Source of the DNA: an uncultured Collinsella sp.
GTDB lineage: Bacteria > Actinomycetota > Coriobacteriia > Coriobacteriales > Coriobacteriaceae
NCBI GenBank assembly: GCA_900549655.1
Contig: UROZ01000090.1
Span: forward strand, 1 to 7,656
Reading direction: 5' to 3'
DNA: 7,656 bases
The notes under the pieces are model-generated. The model searched no databases and was not told the origin of the DNA. It saw only the letters and a program-made list of their open reading frames with translations. Position 1 is the stretch's first letter. Each line of letters opens with the position of its first letter. Shown one piece after another: positions 1 to 6,592 of this stretch. The translations under genes and the position numbers were made by a program.

Positions 1-531
1 CTCAACTCGCTCACCTCTCCGTTTGATGAGGACGTAAAGCTCTCGACCGAAAAGGTTGACGCTTCCACTTGGAATTACTGGCAGTTCTTTGTCAACGGCA
101 AGCTCGCAAATGTGGGCGCCGGTAACTACACGCTCAAGGCCGGTGACAAAGTTTCCTGGGTCTACGGCTCTGACGGTACTATGCCTGGGCAGACAAAGGC
201 TTCCCTGCAGATTATCGGTGTTGACAGCGGCGGTAATGTTCAGACGTGGGCGCCTGCAGCTGACTACACCATGGTTGATACCGCGACCGTGGCTGATGCG
301 ACTGAACTTGCCTTCAAGCAGAGTGGCATCTCTGCGGATTATGGTACGGGTGCATGGGGCTGGTTCCTCAACTCAATTACATCGCCGTTTGATGGGCGAA
401 CGCTCGCTTGGGACTCCACGACTGGGGCTTACTGGAAGCTCTTTATCGATGGCAAGCCTTCCGATTTGGGCGCGGGCGGCGTCCAGCTGAAGGACGCGAA
501 GTCTATCGCCTGGGTCTATACGGCTGGCGAC
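1..531 (+). repeat. Tandem DUF4430-like domain repeat inside the first CDS
   Basis: Two related segments encode LNS[L/I]TSPFD, then YW..F..GK...LGAG or VGAG, then .WVY. Copy A covers about bases 1-177 and is truncated at its left end by the window. The matching part of copy B covers 367-531, and its upstream half (SLQIIGVDS through GTGAWGW) lies at about 202-366. The period is 122 codons at the front and 118 at the back, so a small indel separates them. Identity is modest, indicating an old duplication rather than a recent one. Confidence 0.7.
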
Positions 532-2346
532 AAGCTGCCTGACCCCGATGCCCTCACGACCGACCCCAACGCGCCTAAGTCTAACTTCGACTCTGCCTGG
601 CCTGCGTTTGCCGGCGGCAAAGTCAATGGCTCGGTTGCCGAAGTGCCGACTCCGTCTGGTGCGGCTGAATCTGCGTGGGATGAGCCCGCGGATATCAAGG
701 GCGATGCAAAAGGCGTTTCGGACTTGCTCATTATCGACGGTAATATTTGCGCGGTTAAGGGCAACCGCATTGTGCTCATAGATTCTGAAACCGGAAAGAA
801 GGAGCTTGCGAGCTGCTCTATTGGCGCGAACATTGGCTACTTCTGCCGTCCCGCCTATAAAGACGGCTATCTGGTTGTTCCTTTTGAGGACGGCTCGCTC
901 GGCATTTTTGTTCTGGACAAGAAGGATGGGCAGTACTCGATAGCCTGTCGATACAAGACCCCTTCGCTCGGGATCAAAGATACCCAAGCTCTCACGTCCG
1001 TGACCATCTCCGGCGGCAAGGCGTACGCAGGCTTCACTGTTGTCGACGGTTCAGAAGGTGCGCTCGTGTGCGTTGACCTGGCTTCCGGCAAAGTGGACTG
1101 GACAACAGACAAAAAGAAGTCCGAGACCAACGAGAACGAGGGCTACTACTGGGCGGGCGCTGCGGCCTCCGGTGACGACATCATCATCGGTAACGAGTCC
1201 GGTAAGGTTGCCCTCATTGATGGCTCCAACGGCAAAGAGCTCTCGAGCGTAAGCGTAGGCACGCCCGTTCGCTCCGGCATCATTGCCGTCGAGGTTGGCG
1301 AGAACGGCGACGGCACGTATCTCGCGGTCTCCCGCGATAACGGAACGCTCTACAAGATTCGTCGCAGCGGGGACAAGCTGACCCTCGAGGGCAAGCCCGT
1401 TGCCTTCGCTGCCATCTCCACCTCTACGCCGGCAGTGAGCAACGGCCTGGCGTATGTCTGTGGCATGGACATCGAGGGTTACGGAACGCTCTCTGTCATC
1501 GATCTGAGCACTATGAGCGTTAAAAAGAGCATCCGCGCAGACAAGGGCGAGTCCAAGAGTACCCCACTCGTCTCGGTTCAAGGTAACGACACGTACGTGT
1601 ACTTCACCTGCAACGCTCTGCCCGGTGGCGTTTACGCTTATAAACTGGGCGACGATGCGGCGCAAATGATATTCACGCCCGACGCAAAGTATCGTGAATA
1701 CTGCACCGCTTCTATCATCTGTGATGAGAAGGGCAACCTGTACTACGCCAATGACTCGGGACGTCTCTTTAAGCTAGCGGGTGCCGAGTCCTGGAGAGTT
1801 GCGTTCGATGCACAGGGCGGTTCGTACGTCGCACCGCGCTATGTTGCCAAGAACAAGATGGTTTCCGAGCCGGCCGCCCCTACCCGCGACGGATATACGT
1901 TCCTCGGCTGGTACACTGCCGAAGGCGAGAAGTGGGACTTCGCCAAGGACGTCGTGACGGCCGATATGACGCTCTACGCCAAGTGGATCAAGAATGCCGT
2001 TAACCCTGGCGGTAGCGGTGGCTCTGGCTCCAATGGCGGCTCGGGTAATGCCGGTGCTGGTTCTGGCTCCGGTAACGGCACAAACGGCCAGCAGAGCGGC
2101 GGCGCTGTTTCGCCTGGGCAGAAGCCTGTGTCGTCGACCACGACCGAGACCAAAACCAAGGACGGCAAGGATTCCAAGAAGGATTCCGACAAGTCCGACA
2201 AGAAGGACAGCAAGAAGTCTGATAAGAAGTCCGCTGAGGCTCCTGTGCAGCAGTCTGGCTTCAATCCGCTCGCCATCGCTGGCGTGGCGGCCGGCGTGAT
2301 CGGTCTTGCCGTCATCGGTGTGTTCGTGTTTACCAAGCGTCGGTAG
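1..2346 (+). CDS. Membrane-anchored surface protein: DUF4430-like repeats, eight-bladed PQQ-type propeller, InlB repeat, C-terminal TM (5' partial)
   Basis: The frame is open from base 1, so the gene starts upstream; 781 codons are visible and end in TAG. From the left it shows the second half of a DUF4430-like domain (residues 1-59, with YWQFFVNG and SWVYG), a complete second copy (about 68-177, with YWKLFIDG and AWVYT), then a beta-propeller (about 198-594). Eight strand motifs of the form G-x-hydrophobic-x-x-hydrophobic-D begin near residues 254, 297, 352, 400, 447, 494, 541 and 586, giving blades of about 47 residues. Residues 598-662 form one InlB B-repeat (FDAQGG, GYTFLGWYT, TLYAKW). 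A Gly/Ser linker and a Lys/Asp/Ser stalk follow, then a membrane helix (about 757-777) and a KRR tail. There is no LPXTG motif, so anchoring is by the helix rather than sortase. Domain names are established families; a ligand-binding or adhesive role is inference. It is probably co-transcribed with the next gene. Confidence 0.85.
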   Translation, partial: LNSLTSPFDEDVKLSTEKVDASTWNYWQFFVNGKLANVGAGNYTLKAGDKVSWVYGSDGTMPGQTKASLQIIGVDSGGNVQTWAPAADYTMVDTATVADATELAFKQSGISADYGTGAWGWFLNSITSPFDGRTLAWDSTTGAYWKLFIDGKPSDLGAGGVQLKDAKSIAWVYTAGDKLPDPDALTTDPNAPKSNFDSAWPAFAGGKVNGSVAEVPTPSGAAESAWDEPADIKGDAKGVSDLLIIDGNICAVKGNRIVLIDSETGKKELASCSIGANIGYFCRPAYKDGYLVVPFEDGSLGIFVLDKKDGQYSIACRYKTPSLGIKDTQALTSVTISGGKAYAGFTVVDGSEGALVCVDLASGKVDWTTDKKKSETNENEGYYWAGAAASGDDIIIGNESGKVALIDGSNGKELSSVSVGTPVRSGIIAVEVGENGDGTYLAVSRDNGTLYKIRRSGDKLTLEGKPVAFAAISTSTPAVSNGLAYVCGMDIEGYGTLSVIDLSTMSVKKSIRADKGESKSTPLVSVQGNDTYVYFTCNALPGGVYAYKLGDDAAQMIFTPDAKYREYCTASIICDEKGNLYYANDSGRLFKLAGAESWRVAFDAQGGSYVAPRYVAKNKMVSEPAAPTRDGYTFLGWYTAEGEKWDFAKDVVTADMTLYAKWIKNAVNPGGSGGSGSNGGSGNAGAGSGSGNGTNGQQSGGAVSPGQKPVSSTTTETKTKDGKDSKKDSDKSDKKDSKKSDKKSAEAPVQQSGFNPLAIAGVAAGVIGLAVIGVFVFTKRR
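2158..2232 (+). repeat. Lys/Asp/Ser-rich stalk-coding tract in the first CDS
   Basis: This tract encodes a run made almost only of Lys, Asp and Ser, using short repeats such as aag-gat-tcc and gac-aag-tcc. It lies between a Gly/Ser-rich linker (from about 2006) and the C-terminal membrane helix, as expected for a flexible, charged, wall-spanning stalk. The internally repetitive DNA could be prone to slippage. A similar tract occurs in the neighbouring gene. Confidence 0.7.
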
Positions 2347-2355
2347 GTGAGGGCT

Positions 2356-3225
2356 GTGTCCAATAAGCCTCAGGACGCCGAGTCCAAGCAGCCCGACTCG
2401 TCGTTCATTCAACTCGACGATGCAAAGCAAAAGGGCGCCGCCTCGGCGGCGTCCGCCCCTCGGCGCAAGACGCTGCTTGGCGCTCTGACGGCCGTCTGCA
2501 TTGCGCTGATTGTCGTCTCGCTGGGCTTTGTTCACCCTTCCGCCAGCGGTGCCTGGTCCATCGACTGGATCATTCAGACCGTGACGGGGGAGAGCGTCGT
2601 CACCAAGGACACCAAGGCGTCTGGCTCGACTACGACTTCGGGCGAGGTCGGGTCCAAGGATTCCAAATCTTCTGATGATACGAATGACGGGTCTAGGGGT
2701 TCTGACAAATCTGACTCCAAGAAAGATTCCGAGTCCTCGGACAAGGAATCGGACAAGAACTCGGATAGCAAGAAGTCCGGCGAAAAAGGAGCGGGAAATA
2801 AAAAGACTGACAACAGTCAGTCGGCTTCTCAGAATTCGGCAAACTCCGGTGGACCTTCTGCCGTTCCTGATAACGGTAGTGCCTCCTCGGGCGGCCAGAG
2901 CGGCTCACAGGAGTCCAACTACGTTACGGTGACGGTTTCGGTCACATCGAGTGCCGTGGGCAATCCTGTGTCTTCTGGCGGTACCTTCACCTTCAACAAG
3001 GGCGCTACGGTCTATGATGCCCTGTGCGCCCTAGGCCTTTCCGTGAATGCGCGCGGCACGTCGTACGGCACGTATGTCGCCGCTATCGGCGGCCTGGCCG
3101 AGATGGAGCACGGCGCCAAGAGTGGCTGGATGTACTCCGTTAACGGCGAAACGCCCATGACGGCCTGCAGCAACTACGTTCTCCCCAATGGCGCCAACGT
3201 CGTTTGGTATTACGTAACGGGCTAG
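2356..3225 (+). CDS. DUF4430 domain protein with N-terminal membrane helix and Ser/Lys/Asp stalk
   Basis: About 289 residues from the GTG at 2356. A GTG at 2347, abutting the upstream stop, would add three residues. I prefer 2356 because AGGTGA (2345-2350) lies 5 nt before it, whereas nothing like a Shine-Dalgarno precedes 2347. The order is a polar, probably cytoplasmic N-terminus of about 36 residues, one hydrophobic helix (TLLGALTAV to VSLGFV), a long Ser/Lys/Asp/Gly stalk, then a C-terminal DUF4430 domain. That domain shows ATVYDALCALGL, YGTYVAAIGGL, SGWMYSVNGE and a final NVVWYYV, the family signature also seen in the C-terminal domain of transcobalamin-type proteins. The helix may be an uncleaved anchor; the following PSASGAWS could alternatively be a signal-peptidase site. 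There is no lipobox cysteine. The near-overlap with the preceding gene implies translational coupling. Ligand and function are unknown. Confidence 0.85.
   Translation: MSNKPQDAESKQPDSSFIQLDDAKQKGAASAASAPRRKTLLGALTAVCIALIVVSLGFVHPSASGAWSIDWIIQTVTGESVVTKDTKASGSTTTSGEVGSKDSKSSDDTNDGSRGSDKSDSKKDSESSDKESDKNSDSKKSGEKGAGNKKTDNSQSASQNSANSGGPSAVPDNGSASSGGQSGSQESNYVTVTVSVTSSAVGNPVSSGGTFTFNKGATVYDALCALGLSVNARGTSYGTYVAAIGGLAEMEHGAKSGWMYSVNGETPMTACSNYVLPNGANVVWYYVTG
2653..2778 (+). repeat. Ser/Lys/Asp-rich stalk-coding tract in the second CDS
   Basis: This tract encodes a low-complexity segment dominated by Ser, Lys, Asp and Glu, built from short units such as tcc-aag-gat and gac-aag-tct. It resembles the tract at 2158-2232 in composition and codon choice. 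It lies directly outside the N-terminal helix, so it would space the DUF4430 domain away from the membrane. Confidence 0.65.
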
Positions 3226-3247
3226 AGGCCTCGACATAGCGCGCCAA

Positions 3248-3285
3248 ACGGGCGGTTCGGACAAACATCCGAGCCGCCCGTTTTT
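3248..3285 (+). terminator. Rho-independent terminator of the DUF4430 gene pair
   Basis: A 14-bp stem with one G-U wobble (ACGGGCGGTTCGGA paired with TCCGAGCCGCCCGT) has a 6-nt loop, CAAACA, and runs into TTTTT at 3281-3285. It starts 22 nt after the stop codon of the second gene. Confidence 0.9.
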
Positions 3286-3324
3286 CATGCGTAGAGGACT
3301 GGGTCGCCGGGTCTCTCGGCAAAC

Positions 3325-3356
3325 AAAAAACCGGTTGGAATGTAAATTCCAACCGG
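3325..3356 (-). terminator. Rho-independent terminator of the downstream GtrA gene
   Basis: A perfect 11-bp inverted repeat (CCGGTTGGAAT and ATTCCAACCGG, 4-nt loop) is followed on the minus strand by six T residues (A-run at 3325-3330 on +). It lies 27 nt after the stop of the minus-strand gene ending at 3384 and faces the + strand terminator at 3248-3285. Confidence 0.9.
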
Positions 3357-3383
3357 CTGCGAAGCGAGATTATGTTGGGTCGT

Positions 3384-3791
3384 CTACGACTGCGCGCCCT
3401 CGAGGAAAAGGCGGCGGCTAAAGTAGTTGTACCAGGTGACCAGGAACGTGGCGATGGCCTTCATGGCCTGGTAGCCGATGCTCAAAAACGTGACGCCCAC
3501 AAACATGTACAGGTCGTTGAGACCTAAACCAATCACCGACAGGATGGTGAAGATCGTGAACTCGCGCTTGCGGCTCATACCCTCACGGTGGTCGAACACG
3601 TACTTCATGCTGAGCCAGTAGTTGACCACGACGGACGTGGTAAACGAGATCGTGGTGCTCATCAAAAAGTCGAGATGGAACAGCTCGACGAGCGCAATGA
3701 GCATGCCCCAGTCGATGCCAAAGGAGATAAGACCCACGACAGCGAACTTGAGGAATTGCTTAGTATGAGGTTGTGCCAGTGCCTTGCGCAC
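3384..3791 (-). CDS. GtrA-family small membrane protein (copy 1)
   Basis: A complete protein of 135 residues, normal length for the GtrA family (PF04138). GtrA-like proteins are four-helix membrane proteins linked to moving lipid-linked sugars across the membrane for cell-surface glycosylation. Visible features are hydrophobic segments at about 13-36, 42-62, 77-100 and 104-124, the family-typical KFAVVG...DWG start, NYWLSMKYVF at the end of helix 2, and NYFSRRLFLEG after helix 4. The start is GTG at 3791; the frame is open further up to a TAA but offers no ATG, and only a weak GGA lies upstream. It is clearly paralogous to the protein at 4011-4406 (shared MKYVF, GMSR, REF, LSVIGL.LND, FLEG). 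It is last in the minus-strand cluster and is followed by a strong terminator. No glycosyltransferase partner is in view, so its substrate cannot be named. Confidence 0.88.
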   Translation of the reverse strand: MRKALAQPHTKQFLKFAVVGLISFGIDWGMLIALVELFHLDFLMSTTISFTTSVVVNYWLSMKYVFDHREGMSRKREFTIFTILSVIGLGLNDLYMFVGVTFLSIGYQAMKAIATFLVTWYNYFSRRLFLEGAQS

Positions 3792-3873
3792 GTAATCACA
3801 TCCAATGCGTTGATGAATCGAGCAGAGGATACTTTAGAGCTTTTGCAAGGGAAACGTAAGGGCTTTGCCAAGA

Positions 3874-3879
3874 ACTATA
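3874..3879 (-). promoter_or_regulatory. Possible -10 box upstream of GtrA copy 1
   Basis: The minus strand reads TATAGT here, 82 nt before the GTG start. A TTGAAT lies upstream, but only 14 nt away, which is short for a sigma-70-type promoter. This is weak evidence that copy 1 has its own promoter in the 219-nt gap. Confidence 0.2.
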
Positions 3880-3942
3880 CGAACTCGCCAAATATTCAAG
3901 AGGTAATCCGCAAACGTTGCAAATCTTGCCGTAAACGAGCAA

Positions 3943-3986
3943 GGCCCACGAACAACGCAGCGCTCGACGCGCGTCGTCCGTGGGCC
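3943..3986 (-). terminator. Hairpin after GtrA copy 2, possible weak terminator
   Basis: On the minus strand GGCCCACGGACGACGC pairs with GCGTTGTTCGTGGGCC: 16 bp, two of them G-U wobbles, with a 12-nt loop. Read on the + strand the same two positions would be A-C mismatches, so the fold favours minus-strand RNA. That fits its place 24 nt after the stop of the gene ending at 4011. The trailing sequence (TTGCTCGTTTA) is a poor U-tract, so termination may be partial. Confidence 0.55.
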
Positions 3987-4010
3987 CCGTAGTGCAACGA
4001 GGAGGCTGGG

Positions 4011-4406
4011 CTACTTGGTCTCGTCGCCCTCCAGGAAGATCTTTCGGGTCACAAAGTTGTAGACCATAACAAGCGCGGTGGCGCAGATCTTGGCGATATT
4101 GGCCTCGATCCCCAGGCCGGCGTTGAGCGCCAGCACGATACCGTCGTTGAGCGCCAGGCCGATCACAGACAGCACGACAAAGATGATGAACTCGCGGCGG
4201 CGACTCATGCCATCCTTGTGCGCAAACACGTACTTCATGCTCGCGACGTAGTTAAAGATGAGCGAGACGATAAAGCCGCTGGTATTGGCGATCAGGATGT
4301 TAAGGCCCAGGCCGTAGTGGAGCAGATTCATGATGCCAAAGTCGATGACCGTGGCGACGACGCCGACGACGCCAAACTTCATGATCTGCGCAAGGAGTTT
4401 TTGCAT
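4011..4406 (-). CDS. GtrA-family small membrane protein (copy 2)
   Basis: A protein of 131 residues from the ATG at 4406, which has AAGG 8 nt and AGG 4 nt upstream. The frame continues upstream to a TTG at 4469 (152 residues), but the ATG start aligns with residue 1 of the neighbouring paralogue (MQKLLAQ against MRKALAQ), so I prefer it. Four hydrophobic segments lie at about 8-30, 33-55, 72-95 and 101-121. GtrA-type signatures include KFGVVG, IDFG, FNYVASMKYVF and YNFVTRKIFLEG. The family role is translocation of lipid-linked sugars or a related membrane function in surface polysaccharide decoration; the substrate here is unknown. It lies 78 nt after the fbp stop on the same strand (15 nt if the TTG start is used), so it is probably co-transcribed with fbp. 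The two copies are diverged, so the duplication is not recent. Confidence 0.85.
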   Translation of the reverse strand: MQKLLAQIMKFGVVGVVATVIDFGIMNLLHYGLGLNILIANTSGFIVSLIFNYVASMKYVFAHKDGMSRRREFIIFVVLSVIGLALNDGIVLALNAGLGIEANIAKICATALVMVYNFVTRKIFLEGDETK

Positions 4407-4484
4407 GGTACCTGCCTTAGGGTGGCGCCGGAGCGCCGCGGGGATGACGAACTCAGCAAGTTTAGCCAATCCCCGCAGGCGGGG

Positions 4485-6401
4485 CTAGGCGCGCTCCTCG
4501 ATAGCACCGTTTCTATATGCATCGAGCAGTTGGCGCAGGTCCTGGATTTGGCTGCGAATCTTGGCACCCGTATCGGTATCGCTCACCATGCGGCGCCGGT
4601 CGGCCTCGTCAAAACGGTTGGTCTCGCTCTCGATGTCCACGTTGCGCGTGAGCGCTTCGGCAACCGTTGTAAAGGCCCGGTGCGACTTAAGGCGGCATCC
4701 GCGCGAGCTGGAGATAAGCGTGTAGCCGGCGATGCCCGTCTTGGGGTGGTAGGCGCGGCAGAAGCCGCCATCGATGACCAGCAGCTTGCCCTCGGCGCGG
4801 ATGGGCTGCTCGCCCTTGGTGGTCTTGACTGGCGTATGGCCATTGATGATGTGACCGGTCGGCGAACATGCCATGGGGGCAACGCCGAACTCGCGCATGA
4901 TGTCGTCGCAGACCGAGGGCGACTTGGTAAGCGTAAAGTACGGGTCCATCGGCTCGACCCAGGTGCTCTTATCGGCGATATAGGCGCGCTCAAAGGTACG
5001 CACCAGGCGTCCGCTGGCGGGCGAGTTAAAGCCAATCCACAGGTACCACATCCAGTCGAGGGCGTCGCGGTCGCCCACGCGCCAGGCGCGGCGGGCGATG
5101 TGGTCGCAAAAATCAAGATAATCGCGCCCGGCGTGCCAGGTGCCCAGACAGTTCATGCTGCTAAAGGTGCCGTCTTCGTTGAGCGGAACGCAGCCGTGGA
5201 AGAGCAGGTTGCCGTTGGCGACCTTGTACATCGAGCCGTGGGAATAGAGGAAATCGATATGGCGATGCAGGTGATCGGCGGTGACAAACTCGGACACGAG
5301 CTTGTCGATGATGTGCTGCTCCTGGGGCGTGAGCGTATAGGGGTCCGCCGGATCGACGGTGGGGAAGTCGTTGGTCGTGAGCGGCCACACGCTGCCGTCG
5401 GCGAGCGTGACCGTGCCGGTGTCGTGTTCGATCTTGTCGAGTAACAGGCGGTCGGTCATGTCGAACTCGGGGTGGCGCTGGATAATCTGGCCCTCGAGCT
5501 TAAAGAGCAGCACGTTGATGGCCTTGATCAGCGGGGTGATGGACTCACCGGCGGTGTAGGTGGCATCGGCAAAGGCAACAAGCTCACGCAGCGAGATGCC
5601 GTAGTCGTTCTCGAGGATCTCGTAGTTGTCGTAGCGTAAGTTGTTGCGCAATACCGTGGCGATGCAGGCGGGCTCACCGGCCGCAGCGCCCATCCACAGC
5701 AGGTCGTGGTTGCCCCACTGGATGTCGAGCGAATGGTAGGTGAGCAGGCGGTCCATAATCTTGGCCGCGCCGCCGCCTCGGTCGAAGATATCGCCCACCA
5801 GGTGCAGGTGGTCGACGGCCAGGCGCTTGATGAGCGAAGCGAGCGACTCGATAAAGTCGTCGGCGCTGGCGGTCTCCAGAATGGACTCCACGATGCGCTC
5901 GTGATAGCGCACGCGATAGTTGTTCTCGTCCGGGTGCGTGTGCAACAACTCGTCGATGATGTAGGCGTAATCGCGCGGGATGGCCTTACGCACCTTGGAG
6001 CGCGTGTAGCGGCTTGAAAGCGAGCGAGCGACCATGATGAGCTGGTCAAGCATCGTCTTGTACCAAGTTGGCGAGTCCTCGCGCTGTCTGCGGACCAGGT
6101 CGATCTTCTCGCGCGGGTAGTAGATGAGCGTGCACAGCTCGCCCTTTTCGTCAAAGGAGAGCGTGTCGCCAAAGATCTCGTCGACATGTTCGCGCACGAC
6201 GCCCGAGCAGTTGTTGAGGATGTGCATAAAGGCTTCGTACTCACCATGCACGTCGCTCATAAAATGCTCGGTGCCCTTGGGTAGGTTAAGGATGGCCGAG
6301 AGGTTGATAATTTCGGTAAATGCGGATTGTTCGGTGGGAAACTGTCTCGACAGCAGGCGCAGATACTTGAAGTCTTGCGGGTTGCGATCGAATGCGACCA
6401 T
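4485..6401 (-). CDS. fbp: Fructose-1,6-bisphosphatase class 3
   Basis: A complete protein of 638 residues, close to the usual 640-670 of class III (Firmicutes-type) enzymes. It hydrolyses fructose 1,6-bisphosphate to fructose 6-phosphate and phosphate in the cytoplasm, the committed gluconeogenic step (EC 3.1.3.11). The metallophosphatase motifs are intact: SDVHGEY (Asp50, His52), VGDIFDRGG (Asp204, Asp207, Arg208) and WGNHD (Asn231, His232, Asp233). Later histidines lie in YSHGSMYK (388), LFHGC (402) and INGHTPVK (522), followed by GGFCRAYHPKTGIAGY near the C-terminus. The start is the ATG at 6401, preceded by GGAAGG with a 6-nt gap; family similarity begins at FDRNPQDFKYL. The frame stays open 60 codons further up, but that stretch is basic, unlike the family, and overlaps the leader. 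A GtrA gene follows on the same strand. The leader carries an inverted repeat that could mediate control. Confidence 0.97.
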   Translation of the reverse strand: MVAFDRNPQDFKYLRLLSRQFPTEQSAFTEIINLSAILNLPKGTEHFMSDVHGEYEAFMHILNNCSGVVREHVDEIFGDTLSFDEKGELCTLIYYPREKIDLVRRQREDSPTWYKTMLDQLIMVARSLSSRYTRSKVRKAIPRDYAYIIDELLHTHPDENNYRVRYHERIVESILETASADDFIESLASLIKRLAVDHLHLVGDIFDRGGGAAKIMDRLLTYHSLDIQWGNHDLLWMGAAAGEPACIATVLRNNLRYDNYEILENDYGISLRELVAFADATYTAGESITPLIKAINVLLFKLEGQIIQRHPEFDMTDRLLLDKIEHDTGTVTLADGSVWPLTTNDFPTVDPADPYTLTPQEQHIIDKLVSEFVTADHLHRHIDFLYSHGSMYKVANGNLLFHGCVPLNEDGTFSSMNCLGTWHAGRDYLDFCDHIARRAWRVGDRDALDWMWYLWIGFNSPASGRLVRTFERAYIADKSTWVEPMDPYFTLTKSPSVCDDIMREFGVAPMACSPTGHIINGHTPVKTTKGEQPIRAEGKLLVIDGGFCRAYHPKTGIAGYTLISSSRGCRLKSHRAFTTVAEALTRNVDIESETNRFDEADRRRMVSDTDTGAKIRSQIQDLRQLLDAYRNGAIEERA

Positions 6402-6407
6402 GAAACA

Positions 6408-6413
6408 CCTTCC
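6408..6413 (-). promoter_or_regulatory. Ribosome binding site deciding the fbp start
   Basis: The minus strand reads GGAAGG, six bases before the ATG at 6401. This supports that ATG over the longer in-frame extension. Confidence 0.75.
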
Positions 6414-6428
6414 GATGGGGCTGGTAAA

Positions 6429-6458
6429 ACTGATAAAAAGCATCAAACGTTTATCAGT
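6429..6458. promoter_or_regulatory. Inverted repeat in the fbp leader
   Basis: A perfect 9-bp inverted repeat, ACTGATAAA and TTTATCAGT, is separated by 12 bases. It is centred about 42 nt upstream of the fbp start. The spacer overlaps an 8-bp palindrome, AAACGTTT (6445-6452). On the minus strand the second arm runs into TTTTACC. It may be an operator for a dimeric repressor or a weak mRNA hairpin; the sequence does not decide between them. Confidence 0.5.
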
Positions 6459-6575
6459 ATGCGCCGCTTTTGTTTCGATTTTGCGCCAGCGGCTGAATTG
6501 TCGGCTGAACGGTTTGGTAAATCGATTTAGTGAAGGTAGATGTGTCGGTTGGGTGGAGATGAAGGGGGTGATTTT

Positions 6576-6592
6576 GCCCATATGGGCCCATA
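6576..6592. promoter_or_regulatory. Palindrome and direct repeat mid-way between fbp and degV
   Basis: GCCCATATGGGC (6576-6587) is a perfect 12-bp palindrome, overlapped by a second perfect palindrome, ATGGGCCCAT (6582-6591). The pair also forms a direct repeat of GCCCATA with a 10-bp period (6576 and 6586), one helical turn. This is a plausible protein binding site placed where it could affect either divergent gene. Its regulator is unknown. Confidence 0.4.

Noticed and set aside
757..1790. A PQQ-dependent dehydrogenase
   Set aside because: Only propeller repeats are visible, with no catalytic or cofactor-binding signature that I can identify; a structural or binding propeller is more likely.
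2101..2346. Sortase (LPXTG) anchor at the end of the first surface protein
   Set aside because: No LPXTG-like motif precedes the C-terminal helix; only a helix plus KRR is present.
1051..2535. Long minus-strand frames opposite the first surface-protein gene
   Set aside because: Their translations are Arg/Gly-rich shadows of the repetitive + strand gene.
2461..2560. Lipoprotein signal in the second surface protein
   Set aside because: No cysteine follows the hydrophobic segment in a lipobox setting.
4471..4484. CCCCGC-AG-GCGGGG between fbp and the GtrA gene as a terminator
   Set aside because: The loop would be only two to four bases, the stem is short, and no T-tract follows on either strand.
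4218..5444. A long + strand open frame antisense to fbp
   Set aside because: It lies opposite intact GtrA and fbp genes, its translation shows no family signature, and such antisense frames are common in GC-rich genes.
6402..6581. A 60-codon N-terminal extension of fbp
   Set aside because: The extension is basic and unlike class III enzymes, while GGAAGG sits six bases before the ATG at 6401.
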